Source: Carnobacterium_A antarcticum
GTDB taxonomy: Bacteria; Bacillota; Bacilli; Lactobacillales; Carnobacteriaceae
Assembly (NCBI RefSeq): GCF_042658365.1
Contig: NZ_JBHSQC010000024.1
Reading direction: 5' to 3' (one strand)
Length of the DNA stretch: 64,000 bases
The stretch's first letter is position 1, and each line of letters begins with the position of its first letter. Position numbers and translations under genes: made by a program. This document shows, piece after piece, positions 43,326-52,337 of this stretch. A model generated the notes under the pieces. That model saw nothing but the letters and a program-made list of their open reading frames with translations, had not been told where the DNA came from and did not search any database.

Positions 43326-43431
43326 TTTTCTTTTTAAATCAAGAATGAAAGGGCTCTTGCAGTTGCTCCTAGAAACGGTGTAAAATTGGATTATTAAATC
43401 GGGAAAAGAAAAATGCTAAAGGAGCAGCCAA

Positions 43432-44271
43432 ATGCATAAAATGGTCTTTTTTGATATAGACGGGACATTACTAACAGCGAGAAAGAAAATTCCAGAAACC
43501 GCTAAGCAAGCTATTCAAGACTTAAAAGACAACGGCATTATTCCGGTTATCGCAACCGGCAGGCCTCCTTTTAGAATTGATGCTATTTTGGAAGAATTGA
43601 ATATCCAGTCCTACATTACTATGAATGGGCAATACGTCGTTTATGAAAATGAAGTGATTTACCGCAACCCCATGTCGAGTGATTCCATTGAACGATTAGC
43701 TAAAGCAGCTGAAGTTTACCAACAAGGCATTGCTTTTAGCGGAAGCGAAGAGATTTTAGGCAACTCTTTGACCACTTTAGGCCAGCAAGGTTTGTTGAAA
43801 CGGTTGATTCAAAAATCACCGATTGCACCGCCCAAATTAGTTGTGGCAGCCATCAGTCATTTTATGGGAGCTTTTAAAACCAAAAAACCCGTCTTACCGG
43901 AATATTATGAGAACCGTCCTATTTACCAATGTATTTTACATGCTTCAGAAAAGTTTGATGCTTATTATCGGGAAGAATTTCCTGATTGTCATTTTACCAG
44001 GTGGAATCCTTATTCGGTAGACGTCATTACAAAAAATCATTCTAAAGCTGTCGGAATTCAAAAAATGACAGAACACTTAGGTATCTCGCTTCAAGAAACA
44101 ATAGCTTTTGGCGACGGTTTAAACGATATTGAAATGCTGCAAACAGTCGGAATAGGAGTGGCTATGGAAAGCGGACGAAGAGAAGTATGTGAAATCGCTG
44201 ACTTCATTACAGTTTCTCCCGAAAACGACGGCATCTTAAAAGGGCTCCAGCAATTGAAGGTATTGCCTTAA
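43432..44271 (+). CDS. Cof-type HAD-IIB phosphatase
   Basis: A protein of 279 residues. HAD motif I is VFFDIDGTLLTARK; motif II is VIATGRPPF; motif III uses the lysine of NHSKAVGIQKM; motif IV is AFGDGLNDIEMLQTVGIGVAM. The cap domain between about 85 and 190 marks subfamily IIB (Cof/YkrA-like). It dephosphorylates small sugar phosphates or cofactors; the exact substrate is unknown. The ATG is behind AAAGGAG. Confidence 0.88.
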   Translation: MHKMVFFDIDGTLLTARKKIPETAKQAIQDLKDNGIIPVIATGRPPFRIDAILEELNIQSYITMNGQYVVYENEVIYRNPMSSDSIERLAKAAEVYQQGIAFSGSEEILGNSLTTLGQQGLLKRLIQKSPIAPPKLVVAAISHFMGAFKTKKPVLPEYYENRPIYQCILHASEKFDAYYREEFPDCHFTRWNPYSVDVITKNHSKAVGIQKMTEHLGISLQETIAFGDGLNDIEMLQTVGIGVAMESGRREVCEIADFITVSPENDGILKGLQQLKVLP

Positions 44272-44517
44272 AGGACAGCACGTTAAAAGTTGCAAAAGGC
44301 AATAGAAATACCAAGGAAAATCCTTATTCTTCTACCGTTCTATGGTATACTATTTGAGAATAGTTTTAGAGCGTAAACCAGAAATATCAAGAACAAGCGG
44401 CGTTAGTTGAACAAAAAAACGTAACGCTCATGAAATGCGTCTGTTTTTGTTGAAGAAACTGCACTTGTATTAAAAAATTGAGAACATTTCATTAAATGAA
44501 CCAAGGAGGCACTTTAA

Positions 44518-46542
44518 GTGACTGAGAGAAAAACATTTTATATTACAACACCAATTTATTATCCGAGCGGCAAACTGCATATTGGAAATGCCTATTCAAC
44601 CATTGCTTGTGATGTGATGGCGCGGTACAAAAGAATGCAGGATTTTGACGTTTTTTACCTTACTGGAAGCGATGAACACGGTCAAAAAATTGAAAATAAA
44701 GCAGCGGAACTAAATATAACGCCGCAGCAATACGTTGATGATATGGCTGAAGGAATGCAGAATTTATGGAACTTGCTTGAAATCAGCAATGATAAATTTA
44801 TTCGGACGACCGATCCTGTCCACGAAAAAGTCGTAGCCGATATTTTTGAGCGTTTCTTAGCACAAGGCGATATCTATTTGGATGAGTATGAAGGCTGGTA
44901 TTCTGTTCCAGACGAAACATTCTACACAGAAACACAATTAGTAGATGTGCAACACGATGCAGAAGGCAACGTGATTGGCGGGAAATCTCCTGACAGCGGT
45001 CATCCAGTAGAACTGATCAAAGAAGAATCTTATTTCTTTAGAATGAGTAAGTATGCGGATCGTTTATTGGCTTACTACAATGAGCATCCTGATTTTATTC
45101 AACCAGAATCACGTAAAAATGAAATGATCAATAACTTTATCAAGCCCGGCTTAGAAGATTTAGCTGTTTCGCGGACAACTTTTTCTTGGGGAATCAACGT
45201 GCCAAGCAATCCCAAACACGTTATTTATGTCTGGATCGATGCATTGGCTAACTATATTACCGCATTAGGGTATGGAACAGATGACCCGAGCTTATTTAAT
45301 AAATTCTGGCCAGCAGATGTTCACATGGTTGGAAAAGAAATCGTGCGTTTCCACACCATTTATTGGCCAATTATGTTAATGGCATTGGATTTGCCGTTAC
45401 CGAAAAAAATCTTCGGCCATGGTTGGTTATTGATGAAAGACGGGAAAATGTCTAAATCAAAAGGCAACGTTGTTTATCCAGAAATGTTAGTGGAACGCTA
45501 TGGCTTAGACGCATTACGGTATTATTTGATGCGTGAAGTTTCATTTGGCAGTGACGGTGTCTTTACACCAGAAGATTTTGTTTCTCGGGTCAATTACGAC
45601 TTAGCGAATGATTTAGGTAATTTACTGAACCGGACTATTGCCATGATCAATAAATACTTTGATGGAACGATTCCTGCCTACGCAGGAGACGTAACAGCTT
45701 TTGACGGAGAGCTGAAAGCTACAGCAGAAAAAACGATTTTAGATTACCAAACAGAAATGGAAAATATGCAGTTCAGCAATGCTTTGAGCGATGTTTGGGT
45801 GCTGATTTCACGTGCGAATAAATATATCGATGAAACAGAGCCTTGGAAGTTGGCTAAAGAAGAAAGCAAGAAAGCAGAATTGGCGAGCGTCATGGCTCAT
45901 TTAGCCGAAAGCTTGCGTGTTGCTGCAATTTTACTGCAACCTTTCTTAACACATGCACCGAAAGAAATGTTCGCACAATTAGGTGTTGAAACTGAAGCAG
46001 CTAAGGACTGGACTGCCGTTCAGTTTGGCCATTTCCCGGCTGACGCGAAAGTAGTCGCTAAAGGAACGCCGATTTTCCCACGTTTAGACATAGAAGCTGA
46101 AGTAGCTTATATTAAAGAGCAAATGGACGGCGGAGCCAGCACTCTTTCTGAAGAGGAAGAAATTCCGGCAGAATGGGACCCAACGGAAACAAAACTGGTT
46201 TCTGTTAAAGAAAAGCAAATCAAATACGAAGATTTTGATAAAGTGGAATTAAAAGTGGCAGAAGTAATCGACTGCGGAAAAGTTGAGGGAGCGGATAAAC
46301 TGTTGAAATTTCGTTTAGACGTTGGCGATGAAGGGCATCGACAAATTCTTTCTGGAATCGCTGAATGGTACCCTAACCCCGAAGAATTGATCGGCAAAAA
46401 AGTTGTTATTGTGGCTAACTTAAAACCGCGTAAGATGCGCGGCGAAATCAGCCAAGGAATGATTTTATCTGCTGAAAAAGATGGTCAATTGCAATTGATC
46501 GAAGCTCCAATGGAAGCACCGAACGGATCAGAAGTTGCTTAA
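44518..46542 (+). CDS. metG: Methionyl-tRNA synthetase
   Basis: A protein of 674 residues, the long dimeric type. YYPSGKLHIGNAYSTIACDVMARYKR carries the HIGH motif (HIGN), FGHGWLLMKDGKMSKSKGN carries KMSKS. The C-terminal tRNA-binding domain (EMAP-like) spans about 570-674 (LKVAEVIDCGKVEGADKLLKF). The start is GTG at 44518 with AAGGAGG. The 246-base leader contains a TATACT and potential alternative hairpins (about 44398-44462) but no T-box motif. It heads the conserved metG-tatD-rnmV-rsmA order. Confidence 0.95.
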   Translation: MTERKTFYITTPIYYPSGKLHIGNAYSTIACDVMARYKRMQDFDVFYLTGSDEHGQKIENKAAELNITPQQYVDDMAEGMQNLWNLLEISNDKFIRTTDPVHEKVVADIFERFLAQGDIYLDEYEGWYSVPDETFYTETQLVDVQHDAEGNVIGGKSPDSGHPVELIKEESYFFRMSKYADRLLAYYNEHPDFIQPESRKNEMINNFIKPGLEDLAVSRTTFSWGINVPSNPKHVIYVWIDALANYITALGYGTDDPSLFNKFWPADVHMVGKEIVRFHTIYWPIMLMALDLPLPKKIFGHGWLLMKDGKMSKSKGNVVYPEMLVERYGLDALRYYLMREVSFGSDGVFTPEDFVSRVNYDLANDLGNLLNRTIAMINKYFDGTIPAYAGDVTAFDGELKATAEKTILDYQTEMENMQFSNALSDVWVLISRANKYIDETEPWKLAKEESKKAELASVMAHLAESLRVAAILLQPFLTHAPKEMFAQLGVETEAAKDWTAVQFGHFPADAKVVAKGTPIFPRLDIEAEVAYIKEQMDGGASTLSEEEEIPAEWDPTETKLVSVKEKQIKYEDFDKVELKVAEVIDCGKVEGADKLLKFRLDVGDEGHRQILSGIAEWYPNPEELIGKKVVIVANLKPRKMRGEISQGMILSAEKDGQLQLIEAPMEAPNGSEVA

Positions 46543-46570
46543 CTGAAACTGCTGACCTTGACTAGCTAAA

Positions 46571-46606
46571 AAAATACCCTGCTGAACGCATTTAGCAGGG
46601 TATTTA
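46571..46606 (+). terminator. Terminator after metG
   Basis: AAATACCCTGCT and AGCAGGGTATTT form a 12-pair stem. Confidence 0.8.
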
Positions 46607-46669
46607 CCATAGTCACAAAGCGGTGCAGCTTTATTATGAGGAAAGAGACTAAAAATAAAGGATGAGAGT

Positions 46670-47449
46670 ATGTTATTTGATACACACACGCATTTAAATG
46701 CAGCAGAATTTGACGAAGATGTTCTAGAAACCATCAAAAATGCCGTAGCACATGATGTTGCTCGGATGGCTGTCGTTGGTTTCGATACGCTTACGATAGA
46801 AAAATCCTTACAGTTAAGCCAAGAGTATAAAGACATTTACAGCATCATCGGCTGGCACCCAACCGAAAGCTACCTTTACACAGATGCCATTGAAGAGCAG
46901 CTGTATTACCAATTGCAGTTGCCAAAAGTGGTCGCTATGGGAGAAATGGGTTTGGATTATCATTGGGATACCTCACCTAAAGACAGCCAAAAAGAAGCTT
47001 TCAGACGGCAATTGCGGATCGCTAAAGAACTAAAATTGCCTGTCAGCATTCACATGCGGGATGCTATTGAAGATACGTATAAATTGTTGAAAGAAGAACA
47101 CGTTGAAGATATTGGCGGCATCATGCATAGTTTTAGCGGAGACACTCAATGGATGGAACGTTTCTTAGACTTGGGAATGCACATTTCTTTAAGCGGAGTG
47201 GTTACGTTTAAAAATGCGAAAGAACCCAAAGAAGTAGCAAAGGCGGTTCCGTTTGATAAGTTGCTGATTGAAACCGATGCGCCTTATTTAGCACCTGTAC
47301 CTTTTAGAGGCAAACGCAATGAACCGGCGTACGTTAAATACGTAGCTGAAGAAATAGCGAAGTTAAGAAACTGTTCTTATACTGAAGTAGCAGAACAAAC
47401 GATGAAAAATGCCAACCGTTTGTTTAGGTTAGATGAATGGAAAAAGTAA
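46670..47449 (+). CDS. TatD-family metal-dependent DNase
   Basis: A protein of 259 residues with TatD metal ligands: FDTHTHLNAAEFD, GEMGLDYHWD, PVSIHMRDA, GIMHSFSGD and LIETDAPYLAP. The family cleaves DNA ends and acts as a 3'-5' exonuclease; YabD is its Bacillus counterpart at this locus. Length is normal. Its last 13 bases overlap the rnmV start. Confidence 0.92.
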   Translation: MLFDTHTHLNAAEFDEDVLETIKNAVAHDVARMAVVGFDTLTIEKSLQLSQEYKDIYSIIGWHPTESYLYTDAIEEQLYYQLQLPKVVAMGEMGLDYHWDTSPKDSQKEAFRRQLRIAKELKLPVSIHMRDAIEDTYKLLKEEHVEDIGGIMHSFSGDTQWMERFLDLGMHISLSGVVTFKNAKEPKEVAKAVPFDKLLIETDAPYLAPVPFRGKRNEPAYVKYVAEEIAKLRNCSYTEVAEQTMKNANRLFRLDEWKK

Positions 47450-48003
47450 AAGAAATCATTGTCGTCGAAGGACGGGATGACACTCGCCGGATCCATGAGT
47501 CGCTTGAAGCAGATACGATTGAAACAAACGGTTCTGCCATTAACGAAGAAACACTGCAGTTGATTGCCAAAGCACAAGCAACCAGAGGAGTCATTGTTTT
47601 TACCGATCCAGATTTTCCGGGTGAAAAAATCCGTAAGACAATTTCTCGAGCTGTTCCCGGTGTAAAGCATGCTTTTTTGACGATCGATGAAGCAAAGCCG
47701 AAAGGCTCAGGAAGTTTAGGGATCGAACACGCTTCGCCTGAAGCCATTCGTGCAGCTTTAGCAAAAAGTTATACAGAGACCTTAGAACAAGAATCATTGA
47801 TTTCCCGTGAATTGTTGATAGATGCGGGGTTGATTATGGGAGCATTTGCAAAAAAAAGACGCGAAAAGTTAGGCGAACGCCTTAATATTGGATATACGAA
47901 TGGAAAGCAACTTCAAAAGAGACTGCAAATGTTCCAAATCTCTCCTGAAGAAGTGATTCAAGCGATGCAGCAAATTTTGGAGGAAGAACATGACAAATCA
48001 TAA
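47437..48003 (+). CDS. rnmV: Ribonuclease M5
   Basis: A protein of 188 residues with a Toprim domain: VKEIIVVEGRDDTRRI (catalytic glutamate), VIVFTDPDFPGEKIRK (DxD) and KPKGSGSLGIEHASPEAI. RNase M5 makes the final cuts in 5S rRNA maturation. The start overlaps tatD and the end overlaps rsmA by 14 bases (ATG at 47990), so the three are translationally coupled. Confidence 0.94.
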   Translation: MEKVKEIIVVEGRDDTRRIHESLEADTIETNGSAINEETLQLIAKAQATRGVIVFTDPDFPGEKIRKTISRAVPGVKHAFLTIDEAKPKGSGSLGIEHASPEAIRAALAKSYTETLEQESLISRELLIDAGLIMGAFAKKRREKLGERLNIGYTNGKQLQKRLQMFQISPEEVIQAMQQILEEEHDKS

Positions 48004-48877
48004 AGATATTGCAACACCTATAAGAACCAAGGAAATTTTAAAGAAATATGGTTTTTCAGTAAAGAAAAGCTTAGGACAAAATTTTATCATTGATACCAAC
48101 ATTCTTTCTAATATCGTGGAAGCAGCTGGTTTAAACAAAGAGACAAATGTGGTTGAAGTAGGCCCCGGGATCGGAGCATTAACGGAACATTTAGCGAGAG
48201 CCAGCAAAGAAGTCATTGCTTTTGAAATCGATGATCGCCTTTTGCCGGTTTTAGCCGATACTTTGAGTCCTTATGACAATGTATCGATTATTCACCAAGA
48301 TGTTTTGCAAGCAAACTTGAAAGAAGTGCTAACTGAAAAAGTGGATCTTGCAGAACCGTTGATGGTTGTAGCGAACTTGCCTTATTACATTACGACGCCC
48401 ATTGTGATGTACTTTTTGGAGTCGGTGGTGCGCATTGATGCTTTAGTGATCATGATGCAAAAAGAAGTTGCAGAACGCATTACAGCCGCTCCTGGCAGCA
48501 AAGCTTATGGATCGCTGACGATTGCCGTTCAATACCATATGGATGCGGAGATCGCCTTTATTGTTCCGAAAACGGTATTTATGCCCCAGCCCAATGTGGA
48601 TTCAGCCATTATCAAATTGACGCGCAGAACGACACCAAGCGTAGAAGTAATGGATGAAAAAGTGTTTTTTGAATTGACTCGAGCAGCTTTTGTGCAACGC
48701 AGAAAAACGTTGTGGAATAATTTGCTAGGAAAGTACGGCAAAGAAGAAGCGATGAAAGAGAAGTTGATTCAAGCATTAGACTATGCCGGAATAGATCCGA
48801 AACGCCGCGGCGAAACATTAAGCCTGACAGAATTCGGAAAACTAGCAGACGGAATTTGTTTGAAAGTATTAAATTAA
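47990..48877 (+). CDS. rsmA: 16S rRNA dimethyladenosine transferase
   Basis: A protein of 295 residues, also called KsgA. The methyltransferase motifs are VVEVGPGIGALTEHLA (SAM binding), IAFEIDDRL-like VIAFEIDDRLLPVL, and VVANLPYYITTPIV (the NLPYY catalytic motif). It dimethylates two adenosines near the 3' end of 16S rRNA. It is coupled to rnmV by overlap and ends at a terminator. Confidence 0.95.
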   Translation: MTNHKDIATPIRTKEILKKYGFSVKKSLGQNFIIDTNILSNIVEAAGLNKETNVVEVGPGIGALTEHLARASKEVIAFEIDDRLLPVLADTLSPYDNVSIIHQDVLQANLKEVLTEKVDLAEPLMVVANLPYYITTPIVMYFLESVVRIDALVIMMQKEVAERITAAPGSKAYGSLTIAVQYHMDAEIAFIVPKTVFMPQPNVDSAIIKLTRRTTPSVEVMDEKVFFELTRAAFVQRRKTLWNNLLGKYGKEEAMKEKLIQALDYAGIDPKRRGETLSLTEFGKLADGICLKVLN

Positions 48878-48900
48878 CATTAAGAATAAAGTTGAGTTTG

Positions 48901-48942
48901 CCAGTAAACCTTTGTATTGCCAAGGGATTACTGGTTTTTATT
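48901..48942 (+). terminator. Terminator after rsmA
   Basis: CCAGTAAaCC and GGaTTACTGG pair and are followed by TTTTTATT. Confidence 0.8.
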
Positions 48943-48986
48943 ATTAGAGAATTATTGGTTGCGTCTAAGTTTTCCATATGATATAC

Positions 48987-49015
48987 TTGTCCGTTTTGTA
49001 AAAGTATGTTATAAT
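48987..49015 (+). promoter_or_regulatory. Strong veg promoter
   Basis: TTGTCC at 48987-48992, a 17-base spacer and TATAAT at 49010-49015. The Bacillus veg promoter is also one of the strongest known, so conservation of strength is plausible. Confidence 0.8.
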
Positions 49016-49041
49016 AGCATTAGATTAGTGAGGTGAATCTG

Positions 49042-49299
49042 ATGCCAATTACATTAGCTAGTATTAAAGAAGGTTTAGATCATAAGTTAGGTAAAAAGAT
49101 TATGTTGACCGCACAAGTTGGTCGCAAGAGAAAAACAGAACGTAAAGGCATTTTGACCGAAACGTATCCATCTGTTTTTGTTGTGGAGTTAGACCAAGAT
49201 GAAAATGCTTTTGAACGTGTTTCTTATAGTTATACAGATGTTTTGACTCAATCAGTAGAAATCCAATTTCTAGACGAAGAAAGTCTACAATATGCTTAA
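49042..49299 (+). CDS. veg: Veg family protein
   Basis: A protein of 85 residues matching Veg (86 in Bacillus): LASIKEGLDHKLGKKIMLTAQVGRKRKTERKGIL, TYPSVFVVELDQDENAFERVSYSYTDVLT and VEIQFLDEE. Veg is linked to biofilm matrix expression and spore outgrowth in Bacillus; its role in non-sporulating bacteria is unclear. The ATG at 49042 is six bases from GAGGTG; the in-frame GTG at 49033 overlaps that site. Confidence 0.9.
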   Translation: MPITLASIKEGLDHKLGKKIMLTAQVGRKRKTERKGILTETYPSVFVVELDQDENAFERVSYSYTDVLTQSVEIQFLDEESLQYA

Positions 49300-49308
49300 T
49301 CGTAAGAC

Positions 49309-49339
49309 CACGAGCTGAAATGAGCTCGTTTTTTTTTTG
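49309..49339 (+). terminator. Terminator after veg
   Basis: ACGAGCT and AGCTCGT form a stem with a six-base loop followed by nine or more Ts. Confidence 0.9.
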
Positions 49340-49500
49340 CTTTAAAAGAGGATTTTACTATAAAATCAGCTGAATGTGACCGTTTTTTCTAACAGTTCCG
49401 TTAAATTCTCCTATTCGTTCTTTGCAAATCATTTTTTTTAAGCTAGTATGTTCTACATACTAGAGACAATGAAAAAAATGAAAGGAGTGCAGAGACCAGT

Positions 49501-50352
49501 ATGGAAGTAATTGAAAAAGCCCCGGCTAAAATTAATTTAAGCTTGGATGTATTGCAGAAACGCGAAGATGGTTATCATGAACTTGAAATGGTGATGACTT
49601 CAATCGATTTAGCGGATCGTGTGACATTGAAAACGATAGCTGATAACCAAATCAGCATCCGTTCAAATAATGGGTTTCTTCCATTGGATCAAAGAAACCA
49701 TGCGTATAAAGCAGCGTTGCTGATCAAAGAAACGTTTGGCATTCAATTGGGTGTGGACATCGTGATTGAAAAGAAAATCCCGATCGCAGCAGGATTAGCT
49801 GGCGGCAGCAGTGATGCAGCAGCGACGTTAAGAGGTTTAAATCAACTATGGGATCTGGGCTTAACGCTCGAAGAATTAGCTGTTTTAGGCGCTGAAATCG
49901 GTTCGGATGTGCCTTATTGTGTTTATGGCGGTTCGGCTTTTGCAACTGGACGTGGCGAAAAAATTGAACCATTGGATGAGATCCCGCAATGCTGGGTTGT
50001 GTTAGTGAAACCTAAAAAAGGCATCTCGACCGGGACAGTTTTTAGTGCCTTGGCTTACGACACGATTGAGCATCCGGACACGCAAGCGATGTTAGCAGCG
50101 ATCAAAACACAAAATTACAACAAAATGACACAGTATGCCGGCAATGCATTGGAAAAAACGTCTATTATCCGACAACCGGCTATTGAAACGATCAAGCAAA
50201 AGATGCTGCAGTTTGGAGCAGATACAGCACTGATGAGCGGCAGCGGGCCGACTATTTTTGCTCTTTGCCGTAAATACTCCAGAGCTCAACGAGTGTACAA
50301 TGGGCTAAAAGGTTTTTGTAATGAAGTCTACTTAGTCCGAACATTAAAGTAA
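49501..50352 (+). CDS. ispE: 4-diphosphocytidyl-2-C-methyl-D-erythritol kinase
   Basis: A GHMP kinase of 283 residues: KAPAKINLSLDVLQKREDGYHELEMVM at the start (IspE-specific), PIAAGLAGGSSDAAATLRGL (ATP loop), GSDVPYCVYGG and MSGSGPTIFAL. In the MEP pathway it phosphorylates CDP-methylerythritol. Enterococci and relatives normally make isoprenoids through mevalonate yet keep this gene here; no other MEP gene is in the window, so its role may differ. ATG behind GGAGTG. Confidence 0.9.
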   Translation: MEVIEKAPAKINLSLDVLQKREDGYHELEMVMTSIDLADRVTLKTIADNQISIRSNNGFLPLDQRNHAYKAALLIKETFGIQLGVDIVIEKKIPIAAGLAGGSSDAAATLRGLNQLWDLGLTLEELAVLGAEIGSDVPYCVYGGSAFATGRGEKIEPLDEIPQCWVVLVKPKKGISTGTVFSALAYDTIEHPDTQAMLAAIKTQNYNKMTQYAGNALEKTSIIRQPAIETIKQKMLQFGADTALMSGSGPTIFALCRKYSRAQRVYNGLKGFCNEVYLVRTLK

Positions 50353-50358
50353 GAAGAG

Positions 50359-50396
50359 AAGCGAAACAAGACTTGAGCTTGTTTCGCTTTTTTTTC
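50359..50396 (+). terminator. Terminator after ispE
   Basis: AAGCGAAACAAG and CTTGTTTCGCTT pair, followed by a T7 run. Confidence 0.9.
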
Positions 50397-50458
50397 TTGA
50401 CGAATAATAACGAGGATGATATGCTACTAAAGAAATGTGTAAATAGTAATCATTACGT
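50397..50458 (+). promoter_or_regulatory. adcCB promoter with a Zur-type operator
   Basis: TTGACG at 50397-50402, a 17-base spacer and TATGCT at 50420-50425 make a promoter. TAGTAATCATTACGT at 50444-50458 matches 13 of 15 positions of the Bacillus Zur box TCGTAATnATTACGA and would cover roughly +12 to +26, a repressing position. This ties the downstream transporter to zinc. Confidence 0.75.
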
Positions 50459-50555
50459 TTTGTGGCGGAGCGGTCTCAAAACGAACAATGGTGCTAGATA
50501 AGAGCTGCGAACGTACACTATGGCAGCAAAAAAATAAAATAATTGACAGCAGGAA

Positions 50556-50599
50556 ACGGATGAGTGGACGGTCACAACTCTTACTCGTGCGTCTTTTTT
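50556..50599 (+). terminator. Terminator-like hairpin in the adcCB leader
   Basis: ACGGATGAGT pairs with ACTCGTGCGT (one mismatch, one wobble) and is followed by C and T6, upstream of adcC. It could attenuate transcription or end a short leader RNA. Confidence 0.5.
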
Positions 50600-50634
50600 C
50601 TGTTAAACAAGCATAGAGAAAGAAGGAAATAAGT

Positions 50635-51342
50635 TTGCATTATATTGAAGTCAATGATTTATCTTTTTACTATGATGAAGAACCCGTTTTAGAAAATATT
50701 TCTTTTACCGTTGATGCTGGAGAATTCGTTATGCTGACTGGAGAAAATGGTGCAGCAAAATCGACTTTACTACGCAATGTCTTGGGATTGTTAAAACCAA
50801 CTAAAGGGGCAGCGTTCATTTCGCCTGTGAACAATCGAAATGAACCATTAGCTATCGGCTATATCCCTCAACAAGTCGCTTCTTTTAATGCTGGCTTTCC
50901 AAGTACAGTACTAGAATTGGTTCGTTCAGGCCGTTACCAAAGAGGCAAATGGTTTAAACGATTAGATGCAGAAGATCATGTTCATGTCGAACGAGCATTG
51001 AAATCAGTGGGAATGTGGGACATTCGCCATAAAAAAATCGGTGAACTTTCCGGTGGTCAAAAACAACGGATTTCATTGGCTCGGATTTTCGCAACGGACC
51101 CTGATCTATTTGTTTTAGATGAACCAACAACGGGTATGGACGTTGATTCACGTCATGAATTTTATGAATTATTGCAACACAATAGTCGTGTCCATGGCAA
51201 AGGCATTTTAATGGTTACCCATGATCATGAAGACATTAAACAATATGCGGATCGCCACATCCAGTTGATTCGGAAGGAGGATTCACCATGGAGATGTTTT
51301 TCTATGGATTCATGCAGCGAGCATTCCAAGCTTCATTCTTGA
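50635..51342 (+). CDS. adcC: Zinc ABC transporter ATP-binding protein AdcC
   Basis: A protein of 235 residues closely resembling pneumococcal AdcC. Walker A reads GENGAAKST, with Ala for the third glycine, as in AdcC relatives. ASFNAGFPSTVLELVRSGRY is the Q-loop region, LSGGQKQRISLARI the signature and LFVLDEPTTGMD Walker B; DSPWRCF at the end is also AdcC-like. It powers zinc import. The start is TTG at 50635 behind AAGGA; the end overlaps adcB by 55 bases. No adcA substrate-binding gene is adjacent. Confidence 0.88.
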   Translation: MHYIEVNDLSFYYDEEPVLENISFTVDAGEFVMLTGENGAAKSTLLRNVLGLLKPTKGAAFISPVNNRNEPLAIGYIPQQVASFNAGFPSTVLELVRSGRYQRGKWFKRLDAEDHVHVERALKSVGMWDIRHKKIGELSGGQKQRISLARIFATDPDLFVLDEPTTGMDVDSRHEFYELLQHNSRVHGKGILMVTHDHEDIKQYADRHIQLIRKEDSPWRCFSMDSCSEHSKLHS

Positions 51343-52154
51343 TTGCTGTTATTGCACCAATTTTAGGTTTATTTTTAATTTTAAGAAGGCAATCTTTAAT
51401 GGCGGATACTCTTTCGCACATTTCGTTAGCCGGAATTGCTTTGGGGTTGTTGTTAAATATCAATCCCACCGTTATGACACTGGTCGTCGTCGTTATAGCT
51501 GCTGTGCTCATTGACTATTTAAGGATGCTGTATAAGTCTTATACAGAAATCTCAATCGCTATCCTTATGTCAGCTGGAATGGCAATAGCGCTGGTTCTGA
51601 TGAGTTTAAACGATGGAGGATCCAACGCTAGTATCCAACAATACTTATTTGGTTCGATTGTGACCATCAATCAAGAACAAGTTTATTTATTAGGGGCACT
51701 TTTTGTGATGGTCGTAGGGCTCTTTTTAGTATTTCGTAAACCGATGTATGTCTTGACGTTTGATGAAGATACGGCTTTTACAGCCGGATTGCCAACGAAA
51801 TTGATGTCTATTATCTTTAATGTCATCACGGGTGTTACAATAGCAGTCGTTATGCCGATCGTAGGCGCATTATTGGTTTCGGCGATCATCATTTTGCCGG
51901 CCGCCATTGCGATGCGTTTAAGCAAAAGTTTTAACATTGTTATTTTGATGGGAGTCATTATTGGGATCATTGGCATGTTTACAGGTCTGACCGCTTCTTA
52001 TCAATACGGAACACCGCCAGGAGCGACGATCACGTTAGTGTTTATTGTTATTTTCATTATCACCATTTTTATCAAAAAAAGCGTTAATCAAGTGAAATAC
52101 AAAAAAAGCCGGACACCGTTAGCCTATTCTGAAAAACCAGAAAACAAAAAATAA
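51288..52154 (+). CDS. adcB: Zinc ABC transporter permease AdcB
   Basis: A membrane permease of 288 residues of the ABC-3 (metal) family with about eight segments: GLFLILRRQSLMADTLSHISLAGIALG at the start, YLFGSIVTI, VMPIVGALLVSAIIILPAAIAMRL and GLTASYQYGTPPGATI. It forms the zinc channel with AdcC. The ATG follows GGAGG located inside adcC, so the two are coupled by overlap. A terminator follows. Confidence 0.9.
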   Translation: MEMFFYGFMQRAFQASFLIAVIAPILGLFLILRRQSLMADTLSHISLAGIALGLLLNINPTVMTLVVVVIAAVLIDYLRMLYKSYTEISIAILMSAGMAIALVLMSLNDGGSNASIQQYLFGSIVTINQEQVYLLGALFVMVVGLFLVFRKPMYVLTFDEDTAFTAGLPTKLMSIIFNVITGVTIAVVMPIVGALLVSAIIILPAAIAMRLSKSFNIVILMGVIIGIIGMFTGLTASYQYGTPPGATITLVFIVIFIITIFIKKSVNQVKYKKSRTPLAYSEKPENKK

Positions 52155-52163
52155 AAAACAGAG

Positions 52164-52199
52164 AAAAAGTGCGAATCCGAAAGTTCGTACTTTTTTTTA
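52164..52199 (+). terminator. Terminator after adcB
   Basis: AAAAAGTgCGAA and TTCGtACTTTTT pair and end in a T8 run. Confidence 0.88.
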
Positions 52200-52337
52200 T
52201 GAGAAAATAATAATAAAAACGAACAATTTTGATATTTCAAGCAAAAATACCTACCTTTTTTCGTTAAATACGATTATAATAAGGTCGGACGCATGAGATA
52301 GTTAAAATTAAAAGGAATTTATGAAGAGGTGAAAGAT

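Noticed and set aside
50635..51342. Walker A variant GENGAAKST in AdcC as a disabling mutation
   Set aside because: The same Ala is found in AdcC-type proteins such as the pneumococcal one, so it is a family feature.
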